NCBI GenBank assembly: GCA_022393335.1
Contig: JAJEKB010001148.1
Coordinates: 94,606-158,605, forward strand
Reading direction: 5' to 3'
Length of the DNA stretch: 64,000 nt
Source: Macrotrachela quadricornifera
Lineage: Eukaryota > Rotifera > Eurotatoria > Philodinida > Philodinidae
The position numbers and the translations under genes were made by a program. Under the pieces are notes generated by a model. The model saw only the letters and a list, made by a program, of their open reading frames with translations. It searched no databases and was not told where the DNA came from. Below, piece after piece: positions 49,612-61,300 of the stretch; positions within the stretch are counted from its first letter, which is position 1; each line of letters opens with the position of its first letter.

Positions 49612-49872
49612 TGTATTCGTTCTTTGTCTTTAACTGATTAAAACGATTATATGAAAGAAGAGAGTGATGATAAATGATGTCATGTCATTGTTTACTATAA
49701 CAAATTGACGTAGATGAAGAGTGATGATATATAACATGATGTCATTGTTTACTGTAATAATGTGACCTCGATGAAAGTATATCTAATGATGCTTCAGATG
49801 TATTCGTCTTTTGTCTATTTCCATATAAATAGTGTCGAAGATTTGTAGAAAATACATACGACATCACATAAT
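49612..49872 (+). promoter_or_regulatory. Promoter block of secreted cassette gene D, with internal duplication
   Basis: GTATTCGTTCTTTGTCTTTA, ACTGATTAAAACGATTATAT, then two tandem copies of a 57-bp unit (GAGTGATGAT...TCATTGTTTACT...TTGAC(G/C)T...GATGAA at about 49661 and 49718). A TATA box TATAAAT (49824-49830) and ACATACGACATCACATAA follow. A 5'UTR intron (GTAAGTATATTTAC...CTTTTAG) precedes the coding exon. Confidence 0.82.
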
Positions 49873-49974
49873 CATCTTTAAACACTTTATATTATGTAAG
49901 TATATTTACTTCTTTTCGTATTTATTCTATTTTTATTTTTATCTTTTAGTAAATTTTTATCAATAAAAATAATC

Positions 49975-50267
49975 ATGAATATGAAATTAATTATCAACTT
50001 TATTGTACTTGCATTAGTTCTTCTCTGTACTGGTGGTTTCGTACAACAAGGTATATTGTTATCTTAGATAAATATATAAATAACTTATTATTTGTATTTT
50101 TAGCTGTTGCTTACCGAGGTGGTCATTATCACGGCCATCGTCATCATTATCATCATCGCCGTCATTATCATCATCATCACCACCATCATCATGGCCATGG
50201 CAAGTTTTATTTTTCTTTGTATTACATTTATTTATAATATCTTGACTTTTTAATAGGACGTTGGTAA
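49975..50267 (+). CDS. Secreted cassette gene D, His-rich protein
   Basis: The signal peptide MNMKLIINFIVLALVLLCTG plus GFVQQ is very close to gene B's and ends in phase 1 at the same donor type (GTATATTGTTATC). Exon 2 gives [33 protein letters not shown]. About half the mature residues are His, so it could bind Zn, Cu or Ni. By homology with gene B the second intron starts at GCAAGT (50201) and ends AATAG at 50256, a GC-AG intron, giving a C-terminus GRW-stop. If it is not removed, the frame ends KFYFSLYYIYL. Function unknown. The minus frame 50059-50289 (Asp-rich) is a shadow. Confidence 0.78.
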
Positions 50268-50419
50268 GCGACAATATGACGGCAATCAATTATTAAATTT
50301 ATTTCTGTTATAATTATGTATAAAAAATTTCTTAAAATCAAATTCATCAAAACTTTTGTTAATTCGAATGTGTGATGTTGTATAAATTTTTACTTTTCTC
50401 AAATTCAATAAATCATATC

Positions 50420-53093
50420 AAAACTATAGAATAAATAATACTATGATGAATGTTTTTTATTTTTTCTATTTTTACCATTGATAATATCATTCGAATGTTA
50501 GAAAACAATTTTCTCAAATCATATTCAATTAAAACTTTGATTTTAACTTACTTTCGATTTACAAAAAAATCTTCGAACAATTTCAGTTGTGATAAATTTT
50601 AAATATTTTAAATGTAGTTTGATAATAGTCTTGTGTATATATTGACATATCTATCAATCGAATGGTTCTTTTGTTCTGATTGGAAATAATATCTAGAAGA
50701 CATAAAAAAATAATGAAAGAATGAAAATTGTAATATATATATGAATAATATACAATTTTTTTTATATGATTTATATTTAACAATACTTTTGTTTCCAAAA
50801 CTTTATTTTTACTAAGAAATGTTAAAATTGTTCTTTTCTGTAAAATAGATTCATTAATTTTTGAATATCTCGCATGTACATAAAATCTATTATCTGTATT
50901 ATTGAATGATGTTTTGATAAAAATTTATAGAGAAACTATAATATAATGTGAATATAAAGAAGAATAAACGAAATACTGAAAACTTCTCAATAATCAAATA
51001 CTTATATCTCATATAATAACATTTGTTTTGATAGTCTTCAATAATAATTGAAATCTGTTTCTTTCATCTTCTCTTTTTTTTGTTATTAATAATAATAGAA
51101 TTTGTGTTATCAGAAATGAAGAGATTTATATGAAAAATATTTAGTATTGTATTCAAATAAACTGTATATTAAATAAACTAATATATCTTTATTACAGGAT
51201 AATTATTCGAGAAGTTCATACCAAATAAGTTAGAGATTTTTTTTCGGAAAACTGATTTTTCAAAGGATCTTTGAAAAAAAACTTCCGCTAAAATACTCGA
51301 AGAAAATATATGAATCGACGCATTTTTAGACACCGATTTCGAACATCTGAAAAAATCAATTTACTTCTATGATCATTTTTAAATTGCGGCATGGTTTTCC
51401 AGAAATCCTCCAATAAACCTTGTTTTTGAATTCTTTTTCAGAAATGATTGTGCTCATGAAAATGTGCGCTTGAGTCTTGACTATCAAAGACTGAAAACTG
51501 CAGGTCTCTATCATATTTTTGTCGAAAGTCATTATAGAAACATCCGAGTGCTTTGATTTCTGGCACCGATAGCAGATTTAGTTTTTCTAAGGTTTATAAA
51601 TGTATTTCTTTTCTTTTAAATATTTATTCAACTTTTATTTTAATTAATTGAAAAATTTTTATTAGTAATAAGCTTAACAATCGTATTGTTAATTGTCAAC
51701 TATATCTGATTCAATTCGGTTCTATTAACTATTAGTGACTTTTCACAAGAATATTCGTTTTTTGTTTTATATAATCTAATCAAATAATTTATTGTTTATG
51801 TTTCTAATTGTTAATATTTGAATTATTAGATAGAATAGAGATTAATCTGTTTTTTTTTCATATAAAATATATTTCTTTTCTCTATCTAATCGATAGATTA
51901 TATTTATTAATATTAACGAGTAGATAAACATATTTTTATGATTAATTTTCTGAATTATTCTATTATAATCAGGTCAATAATAGGATTTTGAATTTTTAAA
52001 AAAAGATTTTAAAATATTGCCCATACAATATATAAATCGTTGTACTAAGTATTTTGTTATAAGATATATTTCTTAACACTGATAGACATTTAACAATATA
52101 AAATTTTGATTAAATACGATTTAATTCTAGAGATGACCAAATGGAATAACTGTTTTTGATCGATTTAAGAACAAGGTAGATTGAAAAAGTACCTTTCAAA
52201 TTCATTTAAAATTAAGAATGAGAAATATACTTATTTGATTTATTTTGCATTCGTCTTTCGCCATTTGCAGACGCGTTGTATATGAGTCTGATCAATGTGA
52301 TGTGGGCTTTCTAATCATACCAAAATATTTGAGTTACAAATGCACAGACTTTAGAAAAAAAAAACAATTTTTATTAAAAAGTTAATTTTTCGTCTGCAAC
52401 ATTCAATTATGCATTTGCCACGATATCTAACATAGAAACGGAATACTATTTTATCTAATGTATTTTTCTAGAGAACATAATATACAATAGGTGATTTTTG
52501 CTAATTTTGATGTTAGAAAGTATTTCATTTTTCTAAATCATTCATTAATTGTGGCAAATTTGTACTAGCGAGGAGACATTAGAAAATTTTCGATTTCGAA
52601 CTCAATTGATAACTTGAAAATGCCATTTTTGCATGCTCACAATATTCAATCGTAGCGCCACAAAACCTAATAAAAATCAAAAGATAACCAATATTTTTCG
52701 TTGATAGAATTTCTTTTTCTGAATTCTAAACATTGAACAGTACTTTTCCAATTCAACTGTGTATTGATATGTTGATAATAGATTTTATTATTATCATTTT
52801 TGATTTATTCGAATTAATTTAATGCAAAGATGAAGAACGCATACACGAATAGTTCAGTTTTCCTTTCTTTCTTTCTTTTCAAAAGCAAAAATTCACAAAA
52901 AAAATCTTTATATAAATAAGAAATCAATACTTCTCTTATAATTATTTTTTTTCCTCAAATATACATATGAGTTTTTTTTTTCTTTTTAGACAAAAGAGAA
53001 GTAAATAGTTCAATAGAATTCATATAACAAGAATAAATAAATAAATCTATTATAATTGTCATTATTTTGTCCTAATATTAAAAAATAAAATAA
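50420..53093. other. Intergenic region
   Basis: AT-rich, 2.7 kb. Segments at 51190-51600 and 52250-52700 are of more balanced composition and may be old transposon relics, but I found no terminal repeats or reading frame. No gene seen. Confidence 0.5.
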
Positions 53094-54825
53094 TCAATGA
53101 AACATAGGTGAATAATTTTCATAATGATGTTGATGTGATAAAATTGATTGTTCATTTTTGACCTAAAAAAAAAAGAAATAATTTTAAAATTAATTAAAAA
53201 AAGAAAAGAAAATAATTATTCAAATATACTTGTGATGTACAAGTAGTATTAGTTAATAATCGATTAAGAGTTTCATTAGAATATAATGAATGTCCATATT
53301 GTTTAACATATTGATGAGGACTAACACGTTTTATTTCTTTTCGTTGTTTAATATCTTTATTAACAATAACATTAAGATTATCATATTCAAGTATAATTTT
53401 TTTTGCTTCATCCTTAGCATGACGTTTATTTTGTATTGGTAATGGTGATGCACGTTCATAAATTATTTTACGTTTTTGTTCTGGAGGATATGGTAACCAT
53501 TTTTCAACTAATATAGGCGCTGGTTTTTGTATTATATTTGAAGCATATGGTCGAAGACGTTCGATAATAACAGTTGGTGGAGATGATGGTGGTGTTGGTA
53601 AATGACGATAAAAAATTGTTGGTTTAGATGGAAAATCTTTTTTTGGTGGAAGTGGTGGGCGTTCACGAAGTACAATAGGTGATGGAGTTTTAGATAAATG
53701 TATTTGACCAGTATTTTCTAATTTTTGATATATTGTTATTGGTTTATTTGGTAATGGAGGTTTATGACGAACTTCTCGAATAATAATTGGTGGTGGTGGT
53801 GGTGGAGTTGGTGGACGAAGTAATTGTATATCAACTTGTTGTTTTAATAAAAGATCTTTATTTTTTTTTCGTATTACAACTGGTCGAGGTGGAATTGGTG
53901 TTGAACGTTCAGGAGAAAAATCCATTGAAGTTGTCATTGATGAAAAACGTTCAAGATCTTTTAAATATTGTAAATTAATATCAGCAATATTAGTCGTTGC
54001 TTCATAATTACTAAACATATCATTTGATGGTTTATTTAATTCGTTCATTGTATCAGATGAAAATCCCCATTCAATTTTCGAAGCATCTGTTGTTGTTGTT
54101 GCTGTTGTTGTATTTTGTTCAAATGATTGTTCTTGATGATTTGTTTGAAATATATTTTTATTTGTTTTTGCAGCAAAAAAAAATTGTGGATGACTTTCAG
54201 ATGGTACAAATTTAGTAAAAGGTTTTTTTTCTATAGATTCTTCTCGTAAAACAACTGTTGTTGGTTTACTACTACTTGTTATTGAACATGCTACTGATAT
54301 ATCATCACAACTTTTATGTCGTATAAATTGTTCATTTTCAATAATTGATGTTAAATGAGTTGTTGATGATTGTGTTCGTCGTCGTTTTGATGGTGTTAAA
54401 GATCTTGATTGATGTTTTGGATTTTGAATTGAATAAATTGAATTATCTAACTCAAAACTATCAGCATATGCAACTAATGATTGAAGTAACTGATCATCGG
54501 GTACAAATTGTTCATGTGTTGATATATCTGTTTGAATTGTTGTTTCATGTTCAATAGATGTATCATAAAATGGTGTAGATTGTTTAGAAGATTGACTATA
54601 ATTATTTGAATATTGATCATAATTTATAAATGGTGATTGAGTTTGAATAAGTATTGATAAATCTGTAAGAGAACCACCACCACTATGTATATTTCTATTT
54701 GAAGATGATGATGATGAACCTGTTGCTGTTGTTGTTGATTGTTGCATAAACATAGGATCAATATTAAATTGTACATCATTACACAATGAAATAATCGATG
54801 GTAATGATGTTGACCACTTATTCAT
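53094..54825 (-). CDS. Proline-rich disordered protein, unrecognised
   Basis: A long exon (54825 to about 53230) is joined by a 68-bp intron to a last exon giving VKNEQSILSHQHHYENYSPM-FH-stop. The N-terminal two thirds are Ser/Thr/Gln-rich with an NLS-like SKRRRTQ. The C-terminal third repeats a loose unit of a Pro run followed by hydrophobic-plus-charged strands: PPPPPPIIIREVRHKPPLPN, PSPIVLRERPPLPPKK, PPTVIIERLRPYA, PAPILVEKWLPYPPE, then KRKIIYERASPLP. This suggests SH3- or WW-type ligand sites on a repeated scaffold. An acceptor at about 54864 allows an upstream coding exon (ICRAIPTCPYIE) and a start near 54975; I keep the MNKWSTS start as the simpler choice. Confidence 0.7.
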
Positions 54826-55384
54826 ATTGAATGCACGTTCCTTATATGTTTGTATGCAAACCTTTAAAATAAATGACTTCTATCGATTGAACACTGTCTT
54901 TATTTCTTACTTCAATGTATGGACATGTAGGTATGGCACGGCATATTTGTCGTGTCATTTGTCGATCGTGCATGACGCCTATTGAACATTTACATATACA
55001 ATATATGCATTCGTATTGTGAAGAAAAACCTATGACCTTATCAGATCAAACAAATGTAATTATTAAAATTTTTGAAAAAAGAAAACAGATAATTACAAAG
55101 ACCTACAAAGACAAGGATTTTTCTTTCTATTCTTCTCTATTAAAATAGAAGAAGAAGAAAAAAAAATTTCATTTCGTGGACATGACATACAAATCATTTG
55201 TATATAAATATTGAACCAATGTTAAATAATATTTAATTCAATATTAATTGAACATTAAAGATATTTATTTATTCATTTAGTTTTTTTCTTTTTTTTTATA
55301 TCATTCTCATTATACATTCAACCAATAATATTTACATACATAATACAATACAAAAAAAAAACAGAATAAAATAAAATTTTTTTA
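54826..55384. other. Intergenic region
   Basis: Upstream region of the proline-rich gene and 3' end of the F-box gene. A plus-strand frame (54915-55148) and a minus-strand Cys-containing frame overlap at 54915-55010. Neither can be confirmed by eye. Confidence 0.4.
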
Positions 55385-57492
55385 TTAATTATAATCATCA
55401 TCATCATCAATAGATGATCCATAATAATTAATAATATTTATTGATTTTTTTCTTTTATGTAATTCATTTAAAAGTTCATCTTCAATTTGATTACATTGTT
55501 CAAAATTAAGATATTCTATATAATGAAAATATTTTTCAGGTACATCATTTAATATATGACCATAAATTTGATGACATCCTAATAATGATAAACGTCGAAG
55601 ATGATGACATCGAATGACAATTTCATTAAAACTCTCATCAGTAAGACTATATGCCCATGAACAAGTCAAATCAATTAGAGAAGGACACCTATTAAATAAA
55701 CATTATCAATACAATAAATATAGTACTACAAATTTAAAATTTGAGTAAATTTATTTTCGAAGAAGTATATAAAATTCTATATACCATTTTTAACCGAATA
55801 TAAAGTAGAGATGTCCATCGTGACCTTAGAAAAAAAAAAAGCTACCATACCGCGATGGACATCTTTGATATAAAGCAATAGAAACCAAAAAAAAAATTTA
55901 GAATTTTTGTTTCCTTACATTTTAATAATTGATCGAACGCAATTATCATCCATTAAATGACAATCACCTAATTTAAGTATAATTAAATATTTAAAAATAT
56001 ATTTTTCATTAAATAATAATTGAAATGATTCAATTGGAATAGTAGTTAATTTTGATAAAGATAATTCTTTAAGATTAGAAAAATTCTATATTTTAAAAAA
56101 TAAATTAAATATAAAAGAAAAAAACCGAATTTTATCTACTTGAAATATATAAAAATTTATTCCAGTCATATTTGTACAAAATTCAATCATAATTGTTGTT
56201 AAATTTTGACATTGATCAATATATTCTAACGCTTTATCTGTTAATTGTGCACCATCAATTTTAAGAATTTTTAAATACATATTATGTTTATCACATAAAA
56301 TTTTTATTGTTCTATATCAAAAAAAAAACAATTAAAAAAAATCTAAAATTTCTCATACTCATCATTAGTTGCTTCAATATAAAGTAAATTTAATTCTACA
56401 ATTATATTTAAATTATTAATAACTTGTAAAATACCAAAATTAGTTATTCCTGATTGATATGAAGCTGTTATATGTTTAACTTGCATATTTTTATCAGCAA
56501 GTAATGATAAAATTAAATCAAATTTTTCATAACTTTTTTGTTGTTGATAATCAAATATAATTGTTTGTAAACAATGAGAAAAATATTCAACAATAAGACA
56601 TATTAATATTGGAGATATAAGAACATGTTGAAAACGTATTGTATGAAGATTCGATGTTGTTTTAGTTATTTTATCAAACCATATAGACCATGTTAAAATA
56701 CTTACATCATTTTCCCAATGACTAAATGTTATTGAACGAAGATTTGATAAATAAGATAATAAATATGTTACATTAGAAACTGAGATTAATTTTGAAAGAT
56801 TAAGTTGAGAATAAATACGTGTTAATATAAGATTTGCAAAATAACGACAAGTTGGTGCAAGATTTTTTATTAATTCATAAGAAGAAATAAATGAAAATAT
56901 ATGAAGAAGAAGTTCAGGTGGAAGATTAATAAGATTAATATTTCTATTAGAAGTTATACATTCTTTATTCATAGAAATATCTTCAGATAATACGGAATTT
57001 TCATTCTAAAGAAATTAAACAAAATATCATATATATATATACTTGATTTTCTAAAATTATTTCAAAAAAGAAACTTACATTTTCATTTAATTCTCTTGTT
57101 AAACATTGTTCATCATCATTTTCATTTAATGTATGTAAACTTAATTGATTAAGAATATTTAAATTTAAAGATTGTTCTTCATCAATTTGTTCAATATCTT
57201 TTAATGTCCAACCATTTTGACATAATGGATAATTTGGAAATGGTTTACAATCTTCATTCATATTTTGTTCATGTTGAAGATTTTCAATTAATGATGTTAT
57301 ACGTTGAATAGAATCTTCAAGTTCTTCAATATCTGAATGATATGGTCCATAGAATTGATATAATTCTTCACAATAATCATCATTTGTCCATGATGGTTTT
57401 TCATGAATACGACATAAATTTAAAAGAGATTCAAGTCGATGTTTAACATTAATAAAAGTTAATAAAAGTCGATCAAATAATGGAGATGACAT
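55385..57492 (-). CDS. F-box / leucine-rich repeat protein (FBXL type)
   Basis: A likely substrate receptor of an SCF ubiquitin ligase. The first exon (57492 to about 57080) encodes a helical N-terminus (FDRLLLTFINVKHRLESLLN) of unknown type. The second carries the F-box (INLPPELLLHIFSFISSYEL, IKNLAPTCRYFANL) and the start of the repeats. LRR-like units follow: MYLKILKIDGAQLTDKALEY, CQNLTTIMIEFCTNM, CPSLIDLTCSWAYSLTDESF, CHHLRRLSLLGCHQIYG, IEYLNFEQCNQIEDELLNEL, showing the Cys-containing LRR consensus of FBXL proteins. It ends in an acidic tail. The ATG sits directly on the acceptor CTTTTTTCTCCAG, 90 bp after the GatC stop, so it is probably a downstream cistron. Confidence 0.85.
55809..55864. 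repeat. Short inverted repeat in an F-box gene intron
   Basis: AGATGTCCATCG and its perfect complement CGATGGACATCT are separated by 32 bases. It could be a very small MITE or a hairpin. Confidence 0.6.
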
Positions 57493-57505
57493 CTGGAGAA
57501 AAAAG
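57493..57505 (-). promoter_or_regulatory. Splice acceptor abutting the F-box gene start
   Basis: Minus-strand CTTTTTTCTCCAG immediately precedes the ATG at 57492, in the 90-bp gap after GatC. Good polypyrimidine tract, no upstream donor within the gap. Confidence 0.55.
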
Positions 57506-57581
57506 AAAATTTAAAATAATAAACTAAATTTCTTTTTTTTTTGTAAGTATTTTTAAATATTTTATTTTTTATTTCTTTTTT

Positions 57582-57989
57582 TTATAATTCTGCTTTATCA
57601 ATTTTTTCAACAGTTTGTGAATCACGTTTACCAATCATAGGTGAAACTAAATAATCTTCATAAATTTTTGATGCATTTTCAAGTACTTGTTTAGTTTGAA
57701 GAGTTTTTTCACTTGATATTGTATCTATTTGTCTTAAAGGACATAATTCTGTTTCAACTAATGTATATAATGGTTGAAGATGATCAACATTTGCTTGATG
57801 AATAATATCCGATGACTGAATAGTTTGTTCAACTTTTTTAATTGTTTGTTCATTTTGAAATGAAATTAATGAAAGACGTTCTAGTTTTTTTTGCATATTA
57901 ATATTAATTTTAATTGAATTTGATAAGATATTTTCTTTAAATGGTTTTAAAATAGAAAATAAACGACGAGATAAAACAAATAAAGACAT
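57582..57989 (-). CDS. GATC: Mitochondrial glutamyl-tRNA(Gln) amidotransferase subunit C
   Basis: Subunit of the GatCAB complex that converts Glu-tRNA(Gln) to Gln-tRNA(Gln) in mitochondria. It is a single exon. The basic N-terminus (MSLFVLSRRLFSILKPFKEN) fits a mitochondrial presequence. The GatC core follows: a helical ERLSLISFQNEQTIKKVEQT, then the conserved region NVDHLQPLYTLVETELCPLR and the tail ASKIYEDYLVSPMIGK, which matches the Gat C C-terminal motif. I start at 57989 because the acceptor TTTGTTTGCAG abuts this ATG; an ATG six bases upstream lies across the acceptor. About 136 residues, normal for the family. Confidence 0.85.
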   Translation of the reverse strand: MSLFVLSRRLFSILKPFKENILSNSIKININMQKKLERLSLISFQNEQTIKKVEQTIQSSDIIHQANVDHLQPLYTLVETELCPLRQIDTISSEKTLQTKQVLENASKIYEDYLVSPMIGKRDSQTVEKIDKAEL

Positions 57990-58316
57990 CTGCAAACAAA
58001 TATTTATTGTCGACTAATTTCTTTCTTATTTCTTTTATTTCATATACGTAAGAAAAAATGTTCTATTTTTTTTTTTTTTTCGAAAAAAAAAAGAAGTTTA
58101 TTTTTATTAGGTTAGTTTTTTTTTCTTTTCTCTGCAACAAAAAAAAAGAGGAACGATAAACGGATGAAAATAGTGAATAACAGCGTGAATAGTTTGGTTA
58201 AGCACGAAAGACAAGCCACAAACAAACACACAGACGAAAGTAATAGATGGTAAGAATAAAAAAGAACAACAATAATAATAACGATATGGCATCACTTATT
58301 TTTCACTAAACTGATT
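57990..58316. other. Intercistronic spacer, eIF3a to GatC
   Basis: Contains the eIF3a 3'UTR, long A/T homopolymers near 58060-58140, and the minus-strand acceptor TTTGTTTGCAG (57990-58000) on the GatC start. No gene seen; the frame at 58107-58295 is not credible. Confidence 0.6.
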
Positions 58317-61300
58317 TTATTCTCGATTATTACTGCCATAATCGCGATTTGGTCCACGACGATCATCTCCAAAACCACCACCAGTACGACGATTATCGCT
58401 GCGTCGATCATCATTTGATGGGCCACCGCTAGCACGAGGACGATCATTTTCATTTTCGTCACTGTTTTCGGCACGCCAACTAAAATTGATTCATTTAATA
58501 AAAATAAAAAGAATAATTTTAGTTTAAAAACAGACCTGTTTAAACGTTTTGTCTCCCGTGTACGCCAAGTACTATTTTCATCCGATCGACCCCAATTGTC
58601 AGATGAATTTTGACCACCACGACCACTATCTCGTGGTTCATCCCGTTGCTCTTGTGGTACGCGTGATTTTGGTCGCCAAGCTCCACTTGATGATGACTCT
58701 TCTGAACGTTGTTGGGAAGGACGATCATTGCCAGTACGTGGTCTGTTTCAATAAAAAGAAAGAAATCATTCTATTGAATAAACTTTTATTTAATTTACGG
58801 ATTATTAGGACGTTTCTTTTCAACTGTTCGCCAACTGCCTGCGGTTTCTGAACTCTTTTCTGTCCACCGTTCTGATGTTGAGGAAGGTGAAGCCTGCGTT
58901 TGTTGGGAAGGATAGCCTCGTCGATCATCACGTCTGTCATCACGTCTGTCATCTCGTCGATCATCACGTCGGTCATCTCGTCGATCGTCTCGACGATCAT
59001 CTCGTCGATCATCTCGTCGGTCATCTCGACGATCATCACGATATGATTGCTCAGTTCTTGGTTTAGAACGCCACGGTTCATTGGATGGACCTTTATTAGT
59101 TGACGAATCATCCGGACGTCGATCACCACCAGGTCGTGGTCTATAAATACACAGAAAAAAAATTCTAATTACTATGAACATAATATTCAAGACAAGATTA
59201 ACCGTTGATCATCATTTCGTGCACGCCAACTATCGTTAGAAGCAGTATGTGATGGTTGATTTTCATCACCTTCACGATTACGACGCCATGGTCGACTAAA
59301 ATACCAAAGAATATATATATATATATATTATATAAACTATGAATTAAAATTGAATTTTGAATATACAAACCTATCAGTTTTATCTTTATCTTGTGTATAA
59401 TTACCAACACGTCGACCACCACCACCAACACCACCAACACCAACACCACCACTACCACTACCACCACCACCAGAAGTTATACTAGTATGTGTAGCTTCTT
59501 TTTCAGCTTGTAATCTCTTTTCAATTTCTTCTTCACGTTCTCGTTGTTTTCTTGTTTGTTCAGCTAATTTTTTATTTTTCTCTTCATCAGCAATACGTGC
59601 CAATTTTAAACTTTCATTCTTTTGACGGTCTAATTCTGCTTGAACTTTTTGTTGTTTTTCTTCTTGTTTTTGTTGTTGTTTTAATTTCTTTTGTTTTCTA
59701 AAATCTTGTTTTTTCTTTTCAATATTTTCTTTACGTAATTGTTCTAAACGTTGTTCACGTGCAACTTTTAATCGTTGATCAAAGTCTTTCATTCGTTCAA
59801 CATAATCATCATGTCTTTGTCCACGAATAGATTGAAGAAAATCATTTTTATCATTTTCCATTCGTGTAAGACGATCACGTCTTTCAATTGCATGTTCACG
59901 TTCAACACGTTGAATTTCTCGTCTTACATGTACTTCATCTTCAGCTTGTTTTTGTAATGCTGGTACTTCAGCTTCATGTTGTGCTCGAATAAGATAATCA
60001 ACTTTTTTATATTGAACTTTTAATTTTTCTTTTTGTTCTCGACTATGTTTAATAACAGCATCAATATGTAATGAATTAATAGAATTTGGATCATATTTAT
60101 ATAATTCTTCTTCACCAATAACTTCAATTATTTTTCGACCTATTTCAGATTCACGTAATTTATCAATAGCCATTTTCATAGCAAAACGATGTTCTTCTTT
60201 TTCTTTTTCTAATGCTGCTTCAGCAAGACGACGTTTTTGATCAGCTTCACGTCGTGTTTTATCTTCTTCATCACGTTCAGCTTGTTTAGTTTTTGAAACA
60301 ATTTCAGCTTGTCTCACCTAATTAAAAATACAATAAATATAAAATATATCTATTTTTTTATTTCTTACTTTATCTTTATATTCTTTTTCTTTATCTTCTT
60401 TATAACGTTCAATAAGTTCACGTCGTTTTAATATATCTCGACGTTGTATTATTTCATCACGAGCATATGTTAATGCTATTTCACGTCTTAATTTATCATT
60501 ACGATCTTTATTTGATTTATCATTAATTATTTCCATACATGAATATAATGCACGTGATATTGATATAAGTTGATTACGAATTTGTTCATTAGGCATTTTT
60601 TGAATAATATTTGTTTTTGAACCAGCATCAATACCAACTGATCGAGCAGTTGAAACATTTAAATCTGTACCAAATGTTAATGCTTGAGATTTATGTTCAA
60701 TATGTACTTGAACATCATTATTTCTTGCAGCATTAACAATAATTTTTTCTAAACGATGTTGATCCATTGGTGGTGCAAGACTAATAAAACGTTTTAATTC
60801 AATTGTTTGATATACTTGTGAAACTTGTTGAAGTAAACGTACAACAGTAACATCACGTAATGCTGGCATATATTGTGAATATTCTGGTTGAGAAAGTTTT
60901 TCAACAAATTTAATACCTTCTTCCATTTTTGATGATAAACGTAATGGATGAAATTCAACTTCTAACCATTCATACATATCTTTAAGTTCAGGATGAACAA
61001 AATTTAAAACACCTTGTTTTATCATATCACGTATAAGACTTGCTCGTGTTGGTACTTGTTGTAATGATAATAAACTTGTTAAACGTTTTTGTTTTTCATT
61101 TAATGTTTCTTCTGTTTCTAAATGTTCATCTATTTGTGTACGTGGTGCTGGTAATGGTATTGAAAGAATAGCTAATACTATAAAATATTTTATTAAAAAA
61201 AACAAAAAAGATATTAAGAAATTTTTATTTAATTTTATAAAAATTAAACTTACAAGCTTTTGTTGCTAAACGAGTTAATTCAGCATGTGTAATATTCTTT

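Noticed and set aside
50059..50289. Asp-rich frame opposite the His-rich gene
   Set aside because: Antisense of CAT/CAC codons, with no support of its own.
40141..50420. CRISPR array or bacterial operon as an explanation for the repeated blocks
   Set aside because: The repeats are long, few and tied to TATA boxes, introns and signal peptides; the window is clearly eukaryotic.
54915..55148. 77-codon plus-strand frame with several Cys
   Set aside because: Overlaps a possible upstream exon of the minus-strand proline-rich gene; no signal, domain or splice support.
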